64,000 nucleotides of DNA from Bacteroidales bacterium (GTDB lineage: Bacteria > Bacteroidota > Bacteroidia > Bacteroidales > UBA12077): contig JAUWQL010000004.1 of NCBI GenBank assembly GCA_030611105.1, positions 1 through 64,000 on the forward strand, written 5' to 3'. Below, piece after piece: positions 18,694-27,244 of this stretch. Both the position numbers and the translations under genes were made by a program. Numbering within the stretch: position 1 is the stretch's first letter; the number at the start of each line of letters is the position of its first letter. Below the pieces are notes generated by a model. That model saw only the letters and a program-made list of their open reading frames with translations. It was not told where the DNA came from and made no database searches.

Positions 18694-18727
18694 AAACATT
18701 CGAAGTTTTTAAAACTTCAGATGTTTA
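18694..18727 (+). terminator. hairpin terminator
   Basis: AAACATtcGAAGTTTT-t-AAAACTTCagATGTTT. Confidence 0.55.
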
Positions 18728-18791
18728 AATACCTTATCTTTTATTAGCCAAAAAAATATCACTATTTTTGTTTAAAGCTAAATAATCAACT

Positions 18792-19214
18792 ATGATAATT
18801 GCCGTAGATTTTGATGGTACGATTGTAGATCATGAGTATCCTGATATTGGTAAACCAAAATTATTTGTATTTGAAACTTTAAAAGCTTTGCAAGAGCAAG
18901 GCCATCAGTTAATTTTGTGGACTTATAGAGCTGGCAAGGAGTTGGACGAGGCTGTAGAATATTGCAAAAAGAATGGAATTGAATTTTATGCAGTAAATAA
19001 AAATTATCCCGAAGAGATTTATGATGATTCTATAAGCAGGAAAATTTTGGCCGATATTTATATTGATGATAAAAATGCTGGAGGCTTTCCGGGATGGAGT
19101 GAAATTTGGCAAATGTTAAACCCTGAACTTTTCAATGACGATGTAAAAAAGCAAATGAAAAACATTCCGGTTTCGAAAAAAACATTCTGGCAAAAATTAA
19201 AATTGTTTCGTTAA
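18792..19214 (+). CDS. HAD-superfamily hydrolase
   Basis: N-terminal IAVDFDGTIVDHEYPDIGKPKLFVFETLKALQEQGHQLILWTYR with DxDGT motif. Confidence 0.85.
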   Translation: MIIAVDFDGTIVDHEYPDIGKPKLFVFETLKALQEQGHQLILWTYRAGKELDEAVEYCKKNGIEFYAVNKNYPEEIYDDSISRKILADIYIDDKNAGGFPGWSEIWQMLNPELFNDDVKKQMKNIPVSKKTFWQKLKLFR

Positions 19215-19298
19215 TTAAAAATGGTATCAGAAGATTTGTTAAATAATTTAGTGCAAACTTCGTGACTTTGAGACTTTGTGGCAAAAAATATATAAATT

Positions 19299-20411
19299 AT
19301 GGAAATAGCAAAATCAGCAATTTACAATTTCTTTCTTTTTTTACTTTTTTTATTACAAATATCTTGCTCACATCAAAAAAAGACTGATGTAAAACAAGAT
19401 ACTAATGTAAAATCAGAGAACGTAACAAAACGAGTTTCGGTAATTGAAATTGGTTCTCCTAAGTCGGGCGAGATGTTTACAATAGGAGATAATATAGAAG
19501 TGAAAATAGGATTGAAAGAATCAGATGTGAAAATAGATTCTTTAATTGTGGAATCAAATGGTTCTAAAACAGTTATAAACCCTGATAATTTAGATTATAC
19601 ATGGGAAACTAAAGATTTATATACAGGTGCTAATCAAATAAAAGTATTTGCATATTCGGGTAGCAATAAAATAGATAGTTATTACTTGAAATTACGATTT
19701 AAATCAGATATTAAACCAGAGCAATATGAATGTAAAATTATAAATACATATCCACATGATAAAAATGCGTATACACAAGGCTTGTTTTATGATAATGGAG
19801 TAATGTATGAAGGCACTGGACCAAGAGGCGAATCATCTTTAAGAAAAGTAAGATTTGAAACCGGAGAACTAATTTCAATTTTAAGCCTTGATGCTAAATA
19901 TTTTGGGGAAGGTATAACAGCTTTTAAAGATAAAATAATTCAGTTAACCTGGACATCTCGTACCGGATTTGTTTACGATAAAAAGAGTTTTAAATTAATT
20001 ACAACTTTGCAATATCCTACGCAAGGCTGGGGGATTACAACCGATGGCGAAAAATTAATCATGAGCGATGGTACTCAAACGATACATTTTCTTGATCCGG
20101 AATATTTTAATGAAATTGGAAAAATCGAAGTTTATGACCATGAAGGGCCTGTTCGCAATTTAAATGAGCTTGAATATATTGATGGTATTGTTTATGCCAA
20201 TGTTTATCAAACTGAATATATTGTTGCTTTTGATCTGACAAATGGGAAAGTATTAAAACGAATCGATTGCAGAAAAATCGTTCCTAATGGTTTTCATGGA
20301 GAAAGAGACAATGTATTAAATGGTATTGCATACGATAAAAAAAATGACAGGTACTTTTTAACCGGAAAACGTTGGCCAAGTTTATTTGAAGTTAAGTTTG
20401 TGAAAAAATAA
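19299..20411 (+). CDS. glutaminyl-peptide cyclotransferase (plant/bacterial type)
   Basis: INTYPHDKNAYTQGLFYDNGVMYEGTGPRGESSLRKV ... NELEYIDGIVYANVYQTEYIVAFD; lipobox LLQISCSHQ. Confidence 0.88.
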   Translation: MEIAKSAIYNFFLFLLFLLQISCSHQKKTDVKQDTNVKSENVTKRVSVIEIGSPKSGEMFTIGDNIEVKIGLKESDVKIDSLIVESNGSKTVINPDNLDYTWETKDLYTGANQIKVFAYSGSNKIDSYYLKLRFKSDIKPEQYECKIINTYPHDKNAYTQGLFYDNGVMYEGTGPRGESSLRKVRFETGELISILSLDAKYFGEGITAFKDKIIQLTWTSRTGFVYDKKSFKLITTLQYPTQGWGITTDGEKLIMSDGTQTIHFLDPEYFNEIGKIEVYDHEGPVRNLNELEYIDGIVYANVYQTEYIVAFDLTNGKVLKRIDCRKIVPNGFHGERDNVLNGIAYDKKNDRYFLTGKRWPSLFEVKFVKK

Positions 20412-20414
20412 GTA

Positions 20415-20456
20415 CAACGCGCATTTCTACCTGTCGGCAGACAGGCCTGCGCGTTG
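20415..20456. repeat. nested palindrome: 9-bp outer stem CAACGCGCA/TGCGCGTTG around CCTGTC-GGCA-GACAGG
   Basis: Outer 20415-20423/20448-20456; inner 20430-20435/20440-20445. Confidence 0.7.
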
Positions 20457-20505
20457 AAAAAATGAGTTGTTAAATCATCGGATAGGAATGTCGGATGTGC
20501 AAATT

Positions 20506-23094
20506 CTAATTTGCAATTCTAAACGTGAGTTTCACAAGAAAAACATTGTATGGATGAATATTAAATAAAGCATCAATATCATCATAAAAGGCAAAATCTC
20601 CCTGTCCAACACTCCCGGTTTTACTTTGAGTCCATACAAGATACAATAATGATCCGGGTCTGTATTCCCATCTTACAACTAAATTTGATCTGAATTGTCG
20701 GAAATTGAAATCGTAATCGTTTTCATAATCTTCAGTTGTAAAAGACATGTCTGTACTGTAACGATCTTCAAATTTATCGGCATTAGGATTTGTTATGTAT
20801 TTTGGATCGGAATAATCTACAGCAGTGATAAAAGGAGATCCATAATATTGAATCGTCAATTCCGGTGTAATGGTGTAATCAATTCGTACTGTTAAATCGG
20901 TTGTAATTTGATCAATTTGAGCAAATATATACCTGTCCTCGTTATTGTATTCTTCTGTAGTTACATATTGTAATTCTCTGTTTGACACAGAATAACTTGG
21001 CATAAATGACAGCTTTAATGCATCGAAAGGACGATAAACAAGATCAATACCATACCAGGAACTCTTCCTGGAATTCTCGAATCCCCAATTGCTTCCTGTA
21101 TTACCATAAACCTGTAGTTTTTTTCTACTATCTGTGCCAAAATGCATCCAATAATTAAAACTTCCGGGATATTTAATTGATGGCCCTCCTCTTAACATAT
21201 CATTTTGAGTACTTTCGCCTTCAATATTTGTTCCTCCACCAAACGACCAATGATTTTTGAATTGCATCCACATGTTAACATTTCCGCCATAAAAATTGTT
21301 GTTTAATCCAAAATCCCAGCCACTCCATTGATTAAAATTAAGACTCATATTTCTAAAAATACTAAATGGTTCACTCCATCGGTATCCTGCCCAAAATACC
21401 TGGAATATAGCATCGGAGTGATGTAAAAAGCCAATATCGTTAGTTTCAAATTCAGGCGATCTCCATGTAATCCAGGTCATCCATCTCCATTTACTACTTC
21501 CTTGTTTCCCTGCCTGAATTGTACCTGCATGGCCGGTCATTGAAGTAAGTGTAGAATCAAAAGTTGTATAATCGTTATCTGGTCGTTGAAAATATCTTCG
21601 TGATGATTCTTGTTGTGATATTATTGCAGTACTGTCACCTTGAATATGACTCATGGCATATTTTAATGTTATGTAGTATTTTTTATCTTTTAAATATTGG
21701 GTGAAATCAATGCCTCCTGTGTATGCATCGGTATTTAAATAATCAAGATGATCATCATTTATAAAACGATTTGTTGATGTAAACATACCTCCAATAATGG
21801 TATTGTTATCGTTTAGGTCTTTTTGAACTCTTGTAACAAAATAATTTGTTAGAGGCTCAACAGTTTCTTTTCTTCTTTCACCGTTATTATCAATCTCGGC
21901 CTTTTCTTCTGCTGTTACACTTTCGATAATCCCGATTGATAACCCGTTTTTCGTTTTGCCGGTTAGTTTTAGGGCACCTAAAATAGTTGTATTTTCCGGC
22001 ACATCTGCATATTCATTATCGTTTAAACTTGGATAATAATGAGGAGCCCTGCCAATACGTCTTGAATAAAATAAGTTATCACGAGCAAATGAGTTTCCTC
22101 CTCCCGAGAGTTGGAAATTTGTAATATTTCTACCTTCAATAAAGAAAGGTCGTTTTTCCTGGAAATAAGTTTCAAAGGCGGTTAAGTTAACATCAGATGG
22201 GTCAGCTTCTACCTGTCCGAAATCAGGATTTATAGTAAAATCTAAAGTAAAATCGTTTGTAATTCCAATTTTACCATCAATTCCGGCACCAAAACTAGGT
22301 TCAAATCCTTTAGAAAATGGATTATCTTCATCTTTTGTATAAGATTCTGTTTTCGCAAGAATATATGGTGATATTTCAATTTGGCGTTTTGGTTTAATAT
22401 TTTTTATCCCGTGTAATTCACCAAAATGGCGAACCCATCCTGAAGCATCCTGAGAAAAATAAGACCAATGAGATTTTTCTTCGTTTCTGAAAAAGCGTCT
22501 GTTTACCTGAAAACCCCAAATCTGGTTTTCTTTGTGATTGCTAAATCGTAATTGAGTAAATGGAATTTTCATTTCGGCTATCCAGCCAAGACTGTCAATG
22601 CTGGTTTCAAGATACCAAATCGGGTCCCAGGTTGAATCCCAACTATTACCATCGTTGCTTATCATTTCGTCTCCTTTCACTCCTGAAACGGATCCGGTAA
22701 ATGAGAAGGCCGTACGTTTATCAAAATAACTATCAATATTTACTTCAACCCAGTCGCCATCAAATCCATCGCGACGAGACATGCGCCTGACAATTTTTTC
22801 AGGTTCGGTATCAAAAGCACGAATTAATATATACAGATTATCATCATCGTATAAAACTTTAAAAGCTGTTTCTTGTGAAGGGGCTTCTCCATCATTGGGT
22901 GATCGTTGTATAAAATCGCCTGACCATTCAACAATATCCCAAATGTCATTGTCAATTAATCCGTCAATTTTAGGAGGCCCGTTACTAATTCTTTTAGTAT
23001 TGTAAAATCTTTTCTCTGTGGTATTTTCTTGAGCAACAGCAGTAAACATTATAAAAATTAAAATTGCCGTAATAAATAAGTGTTTTGATTTCAT
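20506..23094 (-). CDS. DUF5916 / CBM9-like domain outer-membrane beta-barrel protein
   Basis: Signal peptide; N-terminal carbohydrate-binding-like domain (PPKIDGLIDNDIWDIVEWSGDFIQRSPNDGEAPSQETAFKVLYDDDNLYI) and a C-terminal barrel ending in an aromatic-rich strand. Confidence 0.8.
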   Translation of the reverse strand: MKSKHLFITAILIFIMFTAVAQENTTEKRFYNTKRISNGPPKIDGLIDNDIWDIVEWSGDFIQRSPNDGEAPSQETAFKVLYDDDNLYILIRAFDTEPEKIVRRMSRRDGFDGDWVEVNIDSYFDKRTAFSFTGSVSGVKGDEMISNDGNSWDSTWDPIWYLETSIDSLGWIAEMKIPFTQLRFSNHKENQIWGFQVNRRFFRNEEKSHWSYFSQDASGWVRHFGELHGIKNIKPKRQIEISPYILAKTESYTKDEDNPFSKGFEPSFGAGIDGKIGITNDFTLDFTINPDFGQVEADPSDVNLTAFETYFQEKRPFFIEGRNITNFQLSGGGNSFARDNLFYSRRIGRAPHYYPSLNDNEYADVPENTTILGALKLTGKTKNGLSIGIIESVTAEEKAEIDNNGERRKETVEPLTNYFVTRVQKDLNDNNTIIGGMFTSTNRFINDDHLDYLNTDAYTGGIDFTQYLKDKKYYITLKYAMSHIQGDSTAIISQQESSRRYFQRPDNDYTTFDSTLTSMTGHAGTIQAGKQGSSKWRWMTWITWRSPEFETNDIGFLHHSDAIFQVFWAGYRWSEPFSIFRNMSLNFNQWSGWDFGLNNNFYGGNVNMWMQFKNHWSFGGGTNIEGESTQNDMLRGGPSIKYPGSFNYWMHFGTDSRKKLQVYGNTGSNWGFENSRKSSWYGIDLVYRPFDALKLSFMPSYSVSNRELQYVTTEEYNNEDRYIFAQIDQITTDLTVRIDYTITPELTIQYYGSPFITAVDYSDPKYITNPNADKFEDRYSTDMSFTTEDYENDYDFNFRQFRSNLVVRWEYRPGSLLYLVWTQSKTGSVGQGDFAFYDDIDALFNIHPYNVFLVKLTFRIAN

Positions 23095-23381
23095 GAAAAT
23101 AATTAATTTATAATTAGGAAAATTGCATTAAAGACGAAAGGAATTGCAAAATGTTGTATCATTTCTTTAATTTCTTTATTAAGATTTGTTTTAAGATATT
23201 TTATCAAAGCGAAACAAAACTTATGCCATGCACGGTAAGTATGTAACAGTATGCGGGTTGTGTTTTTGTTGCTAATAAATGTAGCAGTAAAAATGTACTA
23301 TTTCGGACAAATTTGTACGATTTTGGGGTAGTTTCGAAGTGTTGAAACAACTAGCAACGAAAGAATATTATTTAAAAAAGA

Positions 23382-23467
23382 AAAAGATTGTATGTTGAAT
23401 ATTTATGAATAATTTTAACTACTTATGAACCTAAAATTTCTTTAGGGGAAAGTACATACAATCTTTT
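23382..23467. repeat. 14-bp perfect inverted repeat with 58-nt spacer in a long intergenic region
   Basis: AAAAGATTGTATGT (23382-23395) and ACATACAATCTTTT (23454-23467). Confidence 0.6.
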
Positions 23468-23717
23468 CCGGTAGCTAAAGTAGGTAAAGTGTTCGGGGCT
23501 TAAAAATTAATTCTATAACTGTAGTTTATAAGTGTACTAAAAGCAATTAAATCAAAATAGCTGGAGTTAATAGTGGGGCATCCACTAAAAAAAGAGTAGA
23601 ATAATGCAGAAAGGTCGATAAAAAGGATTGTTTGTTTTTCCTTAAATGTTGTTTGTATGTGAATATAGGTTATTCCTTAATTTAAGGTAACAGTATAATT
23701 AATCATAAATTAGAAAA

Positions 23718-24947
23718 TTATAAATAATCCATTGCCGATTGTTTGGTTTTCATAAACGGAGCCACAGCTCGTTCATAAATTCCTTGTACATATGCGATTG
23801 CCATTCCGTAGTTTGTTACAGGTATTCCTGCATCAATGGCAGGACGTAACCTGTTTATCAATTGTTTTCGGGTAATAACACAACCTCCGCACTGCACAAC
23901 TAATGCATATTCTTTTATATCACGAGGCAAATTATCAAGTCCTGCAACTACATCATATTCAAGTTTCTTACCTGTAAAGTTAGAAATCCAACGAGGAATT
24001 TTTACCCTGCCAATATCATCGCATGATACATGGTGAGTACATGATTCCAGGCTTAACACTCGATCGCCATCTTTTAATTCTGAGATTTTAGGAGTGCCTT
24101 TCAAAAAATATTCAAACTCACCTTTATATCTTGCCAGAACAATGCTAAAACTTGTTAAAGGAATATTTCTTGGAATAGAAGCATCGGCTTTTGTAAAAAT
24201 CTGGCTGTCGGTTATGACAAGTGCAGGAGTAATTTTTGTTTTACGCAAAAAAGCATCTACTTCACGTTCTTTTAGAACAATAGCTACAGCATCATTGTCC
24301 AGAATATCGCGAATAGCTTGTACTTGTGGTAGAATCATTCTGCCAGCAGGGGCTTCAATATCAATAGGTGTAATTAATAAAACAATATCGCCATACGATA
24401 ATAAGTCACCAACTAATGATGGAGTCTTATATGCTGATTCCGGAATTGTTGTTTTTATTAAACGAATTAGTTTTTCAAGATTCTCGGCTTTTATGGTATC
24501 GAATTCGATAATTGTTGCATTCGTTTGTGAAACAATGGAAGTGCGTGAATCATCACTTAATTGCTTAATGTCAGATTTGTTATGAACGATAAAGAAAGGA
24601 GTATCTGTTTTCTTAAATTCTTCAATCAGTGATTTTTCAAATTCCCCAAATATATTTTCTGTGATAACAAGAATTGCTAAATCGATAGTTTTAATTGAAG
24701 CTAAAGTTTTTTCTATTCTTTTTGTTCCTAATTCACCTTTATCATCAATTCCTGCTGTATCAATTAAAATTACCGGTCCGAAGCCGGTAATCTCAAAAGA
24801 CTTTTTTACAGGATCGGTCGTTGTTCCCGCAAAATCAGAAACAATGGCTACATCCTGTCCCGCAAGACGGTTGATTAATGAACTCTTCCCGTTATTTCGT
24901 CGTCCGTAAATACCTATATGTGGTTTTGATTCTTTTCCTTTGGTCAT
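23718..24947 (-). CDS. hydF: [FeFe] hydrogenase H-cluster maturation GTPase HydF
   Basis: GRRNNGKSSLINRLAGQDVAIVSDFAGTTTDPV; C-terminal CTHHVSC...VVQCGGCVITRKQ...TNYGMAIAY. Start reassigned to ATG at 24947 (MTKGKESKPHIGIYGRRN). Confidence 0.92.
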   Translation of the reverse strand: MTKGKESKPHIGIYGRRNNGKSSLINRLAGQDVAIVSDFAGTTTDPVKKSFEITGFGPVILIDTAGIDDKGELGTKRIEKTLASIKTIDLAILVITENIFGEFEKSLIEEFKKTDTPFFIVHNKSDIKQLSDDSRTSIVSQTNATIIEFDTIKAENLEKLIRLIKTTIPESAYKTPSLVGDLLSYGDIVLLITPIDIEAPAGRMILPQVQAIRDILDNDAVAIVLKEREVDAFLRKTKITPALVITDSQIFTKADASIPRNIPLTSFSIVLARYKGEFEYFLKGTPKISELKDGDRVLSLESCTHHVSCDDIGRVKIPRWISNFTGKKLEYDVVAGLDNLPRDIKEYALVVQCGGCVITRKQLINRLRPAIDAGIPVTNYGMAIAYVQGIYERAVAPFMKTKQSAMDYL

Positions 24948-24948
24948 T
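24916..24948. repeat. direct repeat copy 1 (hydF N-terminal coding sequence)
   Basis: ATATGTGGTTTTGATTCTTTTCCTTTGGTCATT matches 26356-26388 with one mismatch. Confidence 0.85.
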
Positions 24949-25057
24949 ATTACTTTTTTAAAATGATAATTGAAAAACAAATATATATCACAATTATAAA
25001 TTAAAATTGTTTTTTCTCATTACAAAAGTATAAGTTTTTGGATAACACCATTTAAGC

Positions 25058-25117
25058 TTACAAAGTTGTAAGTTACAAGATTGTAAGTTACAAAGTTGTA
25101 AGTTGCAAATTTATAAC
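25058..25117. repeat. four tandem copies of a 15-bp palindromic unit
   Basis: TTACAAAGTTGTAAG / TTACAAGATTGTAAG / TTACAAAGTTGTAAG / TTGCAAATTTATAAC. Confidence 0.85.
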
Positions 25118-25118
25118 T

Positions 25119-25126
25119 TATATTTG
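25119..25126 (+). promoter_or_regulatory. TAnnTTTG -7 promoter box of the ATPase gene
   Basis: TATATTTG directly downstream of the 15-bp tandem repeats and 17 nt before the ATG at 25144. Confidence 0.4.
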
Positions 25127-25143
25127 TTTGTAAAATATAACCT

Positions 25144-26277
25144 ATGGAAACGCCTTTTGTTTTTGGGAAAATAGCTTCAGATAAGAATTTTACCAACAGG
25201 AAAACAGAACTTAATCAACTGATTTTAAACTTTACATCACTTGTAAATACGATACTTATTTCTCCGCGTCGTTGGGGGAAATCGTCATTAGTAATTAAAG
25301 CCGCAGAAGAAGCACAAAAAAAGGATAAATCATTACGATTTTGTTTTATTGATATTTATAATGTTCGTTCAGAAGAACAGTTTTATCAATTACTGGCACA
25401 AGAAATTTTACGGGCTTCTTCATCGAAAATTGAAGGCCTTATGGAAAATGCTAAAAAATTTATGGGGCATTTTATTCCACGAATTTCATTTAGCCCCGAT
25501 TCCTCTAACGAATTTTCGTTGGGATTGGATTGGCAAGAAGTAAAAAAACAACCTGATGATATTTTGAATTTAGCTGAAAATATTGCCAAAGAAAAAAAGT
25601 TGAAGTTCATTATTTGTATTGATGAGTTTCAGAATATTTCAGGATTTGAAGACCCTTTGGCTCTGCAAAAGAAAATGCGGTCGCATTGGCAAAAACACAA
25701 AAATACATCATATTGCTTGTATGGAAGTAAAAGGCATATGTTAATGGAAGTTTTTGCTTCGCCTTCGATGCCTTTTTATAAGTTTGGAGACATTCGGTTT
25801 TTACAGAAAATTGACAAAGAAGAATGGATTCCATTCTTAAAAAAACGTTTTTCTGAAACAGGGAAGAAAATAGGTAATAATAATGCTCTTTTTATTACAA
25901 ATCTTGCAGAATGCCATCCATATTATATCCAACAACTTGCTCAACAAGTTTGGTTAAGAACAGAAACGGAATGTAATAGCGAAATAGTTATAGCTGCTCA
26001 TGAAAGTCTTGTAATGCAGCTTAGTCTTCTCTTTCAATCCTTAACTGATGAATTGAGTAATACTCAAATAAACTTTTTAAAGGCTATTTTAAGCGAAGCA
26101 ACACAACTGAGTTCAAAAAAGACTTTGCAGGAATTTCGTTTAGGAACATCAGCAAATATATTGAGAATTAAGCAAGCCTTATTGAATAAAGAAATTATTG
26201 ATATACAGGGGAATGTGGTAAGTTTTCTTGACCCGATTTACAAATACTGGTTAAAGAATTATTTTTTCAAGATTTGA
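25144..26277 (+). CDS. archaeal-type AAA ATPase (ATPase_2 / PF01637-like)
   Basis: Walker A region LISPRRWGKSSLVIKAAEEA, Walker B FIICIDEFQNIS, CLYGSKRHMLMEVFASPSMPFYKFGD sensor region. Confidence 0.85.
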   Translation: METPFVFGKIASDKNFTNRKTELNQLILNFTSLVNTILISPRRWGKSSLVIKAAEEAQKKDKSLRFCFIDIYNVRSEEQFYQLLAQEILRASSSKIEGLMENAKKFMGHFIPRISFSPDSSNEFSLGLDWQEVKKQPDDILNLAENIAKEKKLKFIICIDEFQNISGFEDPLALQKKMRSHWQKHKNTSYCLYGSKRHMLMEVFASPSMPFYKFGDIRFLQKIDKEEWIPFLKKRFSETGKKIGNNNALFITNLAECHPYYIQQLAQQVWLRTETECNSEIVIAAHESLVMQLSLLFQSLTDELSNTQINFLKAILSEATQLSSKKTLQEFRLGTSANILRIKQALLNKEIIDIQGNVVSFLDPIYKYWLKNYFFKI

Positions 26278-26355
26278 GCAAGATAAGGGTATAGTTTATA
26301 TAAAAACGAATTTATTAACGAATGCTTTTCATTGTTATGTCTTTTGTAAATTTCA

Positions 26356-26388
26356 ATATGTGGTTTTGATTCTTTTCCTTGGGTCATT
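26356..26388. repeat. direct repeat copy 2 (orphan remnant of the hydF N-terminus)
   Basis: Reverse complement reads ATGACCCAAGGAAAAGAATCAAAACCACAT = M T Q G K E S K P H, cf. hydF MTKGKESKPH. Confidence 0.85.
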
Positions 26389-26395
26389 TTAATTC

Positions 26396-27244
26396 TTATA
26401 AACTGTCTTTGAAATAATTAATATTATCTGTTTGAATAAAATCGGGATGCAATGATAAAACTGATTTTAAATCATTTTTAGAATTAGGAGTCCATAGTTG
26501 AATAGATAAACCCTTTTTATGCGCAAGCTCCATACTTTTATTACTAACACATGAATCACGATAATTTTGTGAAACTCCAGTGTAATCTTTTTTATAAGCT
26601 TTTTTAATCAGTTTTTCAAAATTAGAGAAACCAAGCAAATAAGTGTTTATTTCAGAGTTATATCTAAAACGATCAAGTAAATATTCAGATTCAGTTTCAA
26701 CCATAATTTGTTTAGAAATTTTATATTCTTTTGTCAGCTGAATTACTATATCTGCAATCTGATTTAAATATTTGGCTGAAGCATAACCCTTGTTAAAACA
26801 ATTTGGATTAAATATGATTTTAACATCTAATGATATTACTTTGTTTATTTGGTTTTCACCAAAATACTTAAATATTTCGTTTAAAGTATTAATTTTTGTG
26901 TTTGGGTGAAGATATTCAAAATGTTGTGTTATCTGGTCATCCATAAGTTGAGGGATGCTAATTAATGTGGAGTCTTCAGTATAAAATTGAGGGTCGTGAT
27001 ATACCCACACAGTTCCATCCAAGCTCATTTGAATATCCAGTTCCACGCCATCAGCAATATCAAGTGCTTTAATAATTGCAGGTAAAGTATTATCCATTAA
27101 TGTATCGTTATATCCTTTTATTCCGTAAGCTCTATGACCTAGGATTTTTGTTTTATGGTTTGCATTGTCATATTTGTTTTGTGAGCAACCAAAAAATAAT
27201 AATAAAGTAATTACAAGTATTATTGGGATTTTAAATCTATTCAT
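26396..27244 (-). CDS. glycerophosphodiester phosphodiesterase family lipoprotein
   Basis: GDPD motifs GHRAYGIKGYNDTLMDNTLPAIIKALDIADGVELDIQMSLDGTVWVYHDP; lipobox LLLFFGCSQ. Confidence 0.9.
   Translation of the reverse strand: MNRFKIPIILVITLLLFFGCSQNKYDNANHKTKILGHRAYGIKGYNDTLMDNTLPAIIKALDIADGVELDIQMSLDGTVWVYHDPQFYTEDSTLISIPQLMDDQITQHFEYLHPNTKINTLNEIFKYFGENQINKVISLDVKIIFNPNCFNKGYASAKYLNQIADIVIQLTKEYKISKQIMVETESEYLLDRFRYNSEINTYLLGFSNFEKLIKKAYKKDYTGVSQNYRDSCVSNKSMELAHKKGLSIQLWTPNSKNDLKSVLSLHPDFIQTDNINYFKDSL

Noticed and set aside
25058-25117. CRISPR-like array
   Set aside because: The 15-bp units are contiguous with no spacers; this is a tandem repeat, not CRISPR. No other periodic repeat-spacer structure or cas gene was seen in the window.
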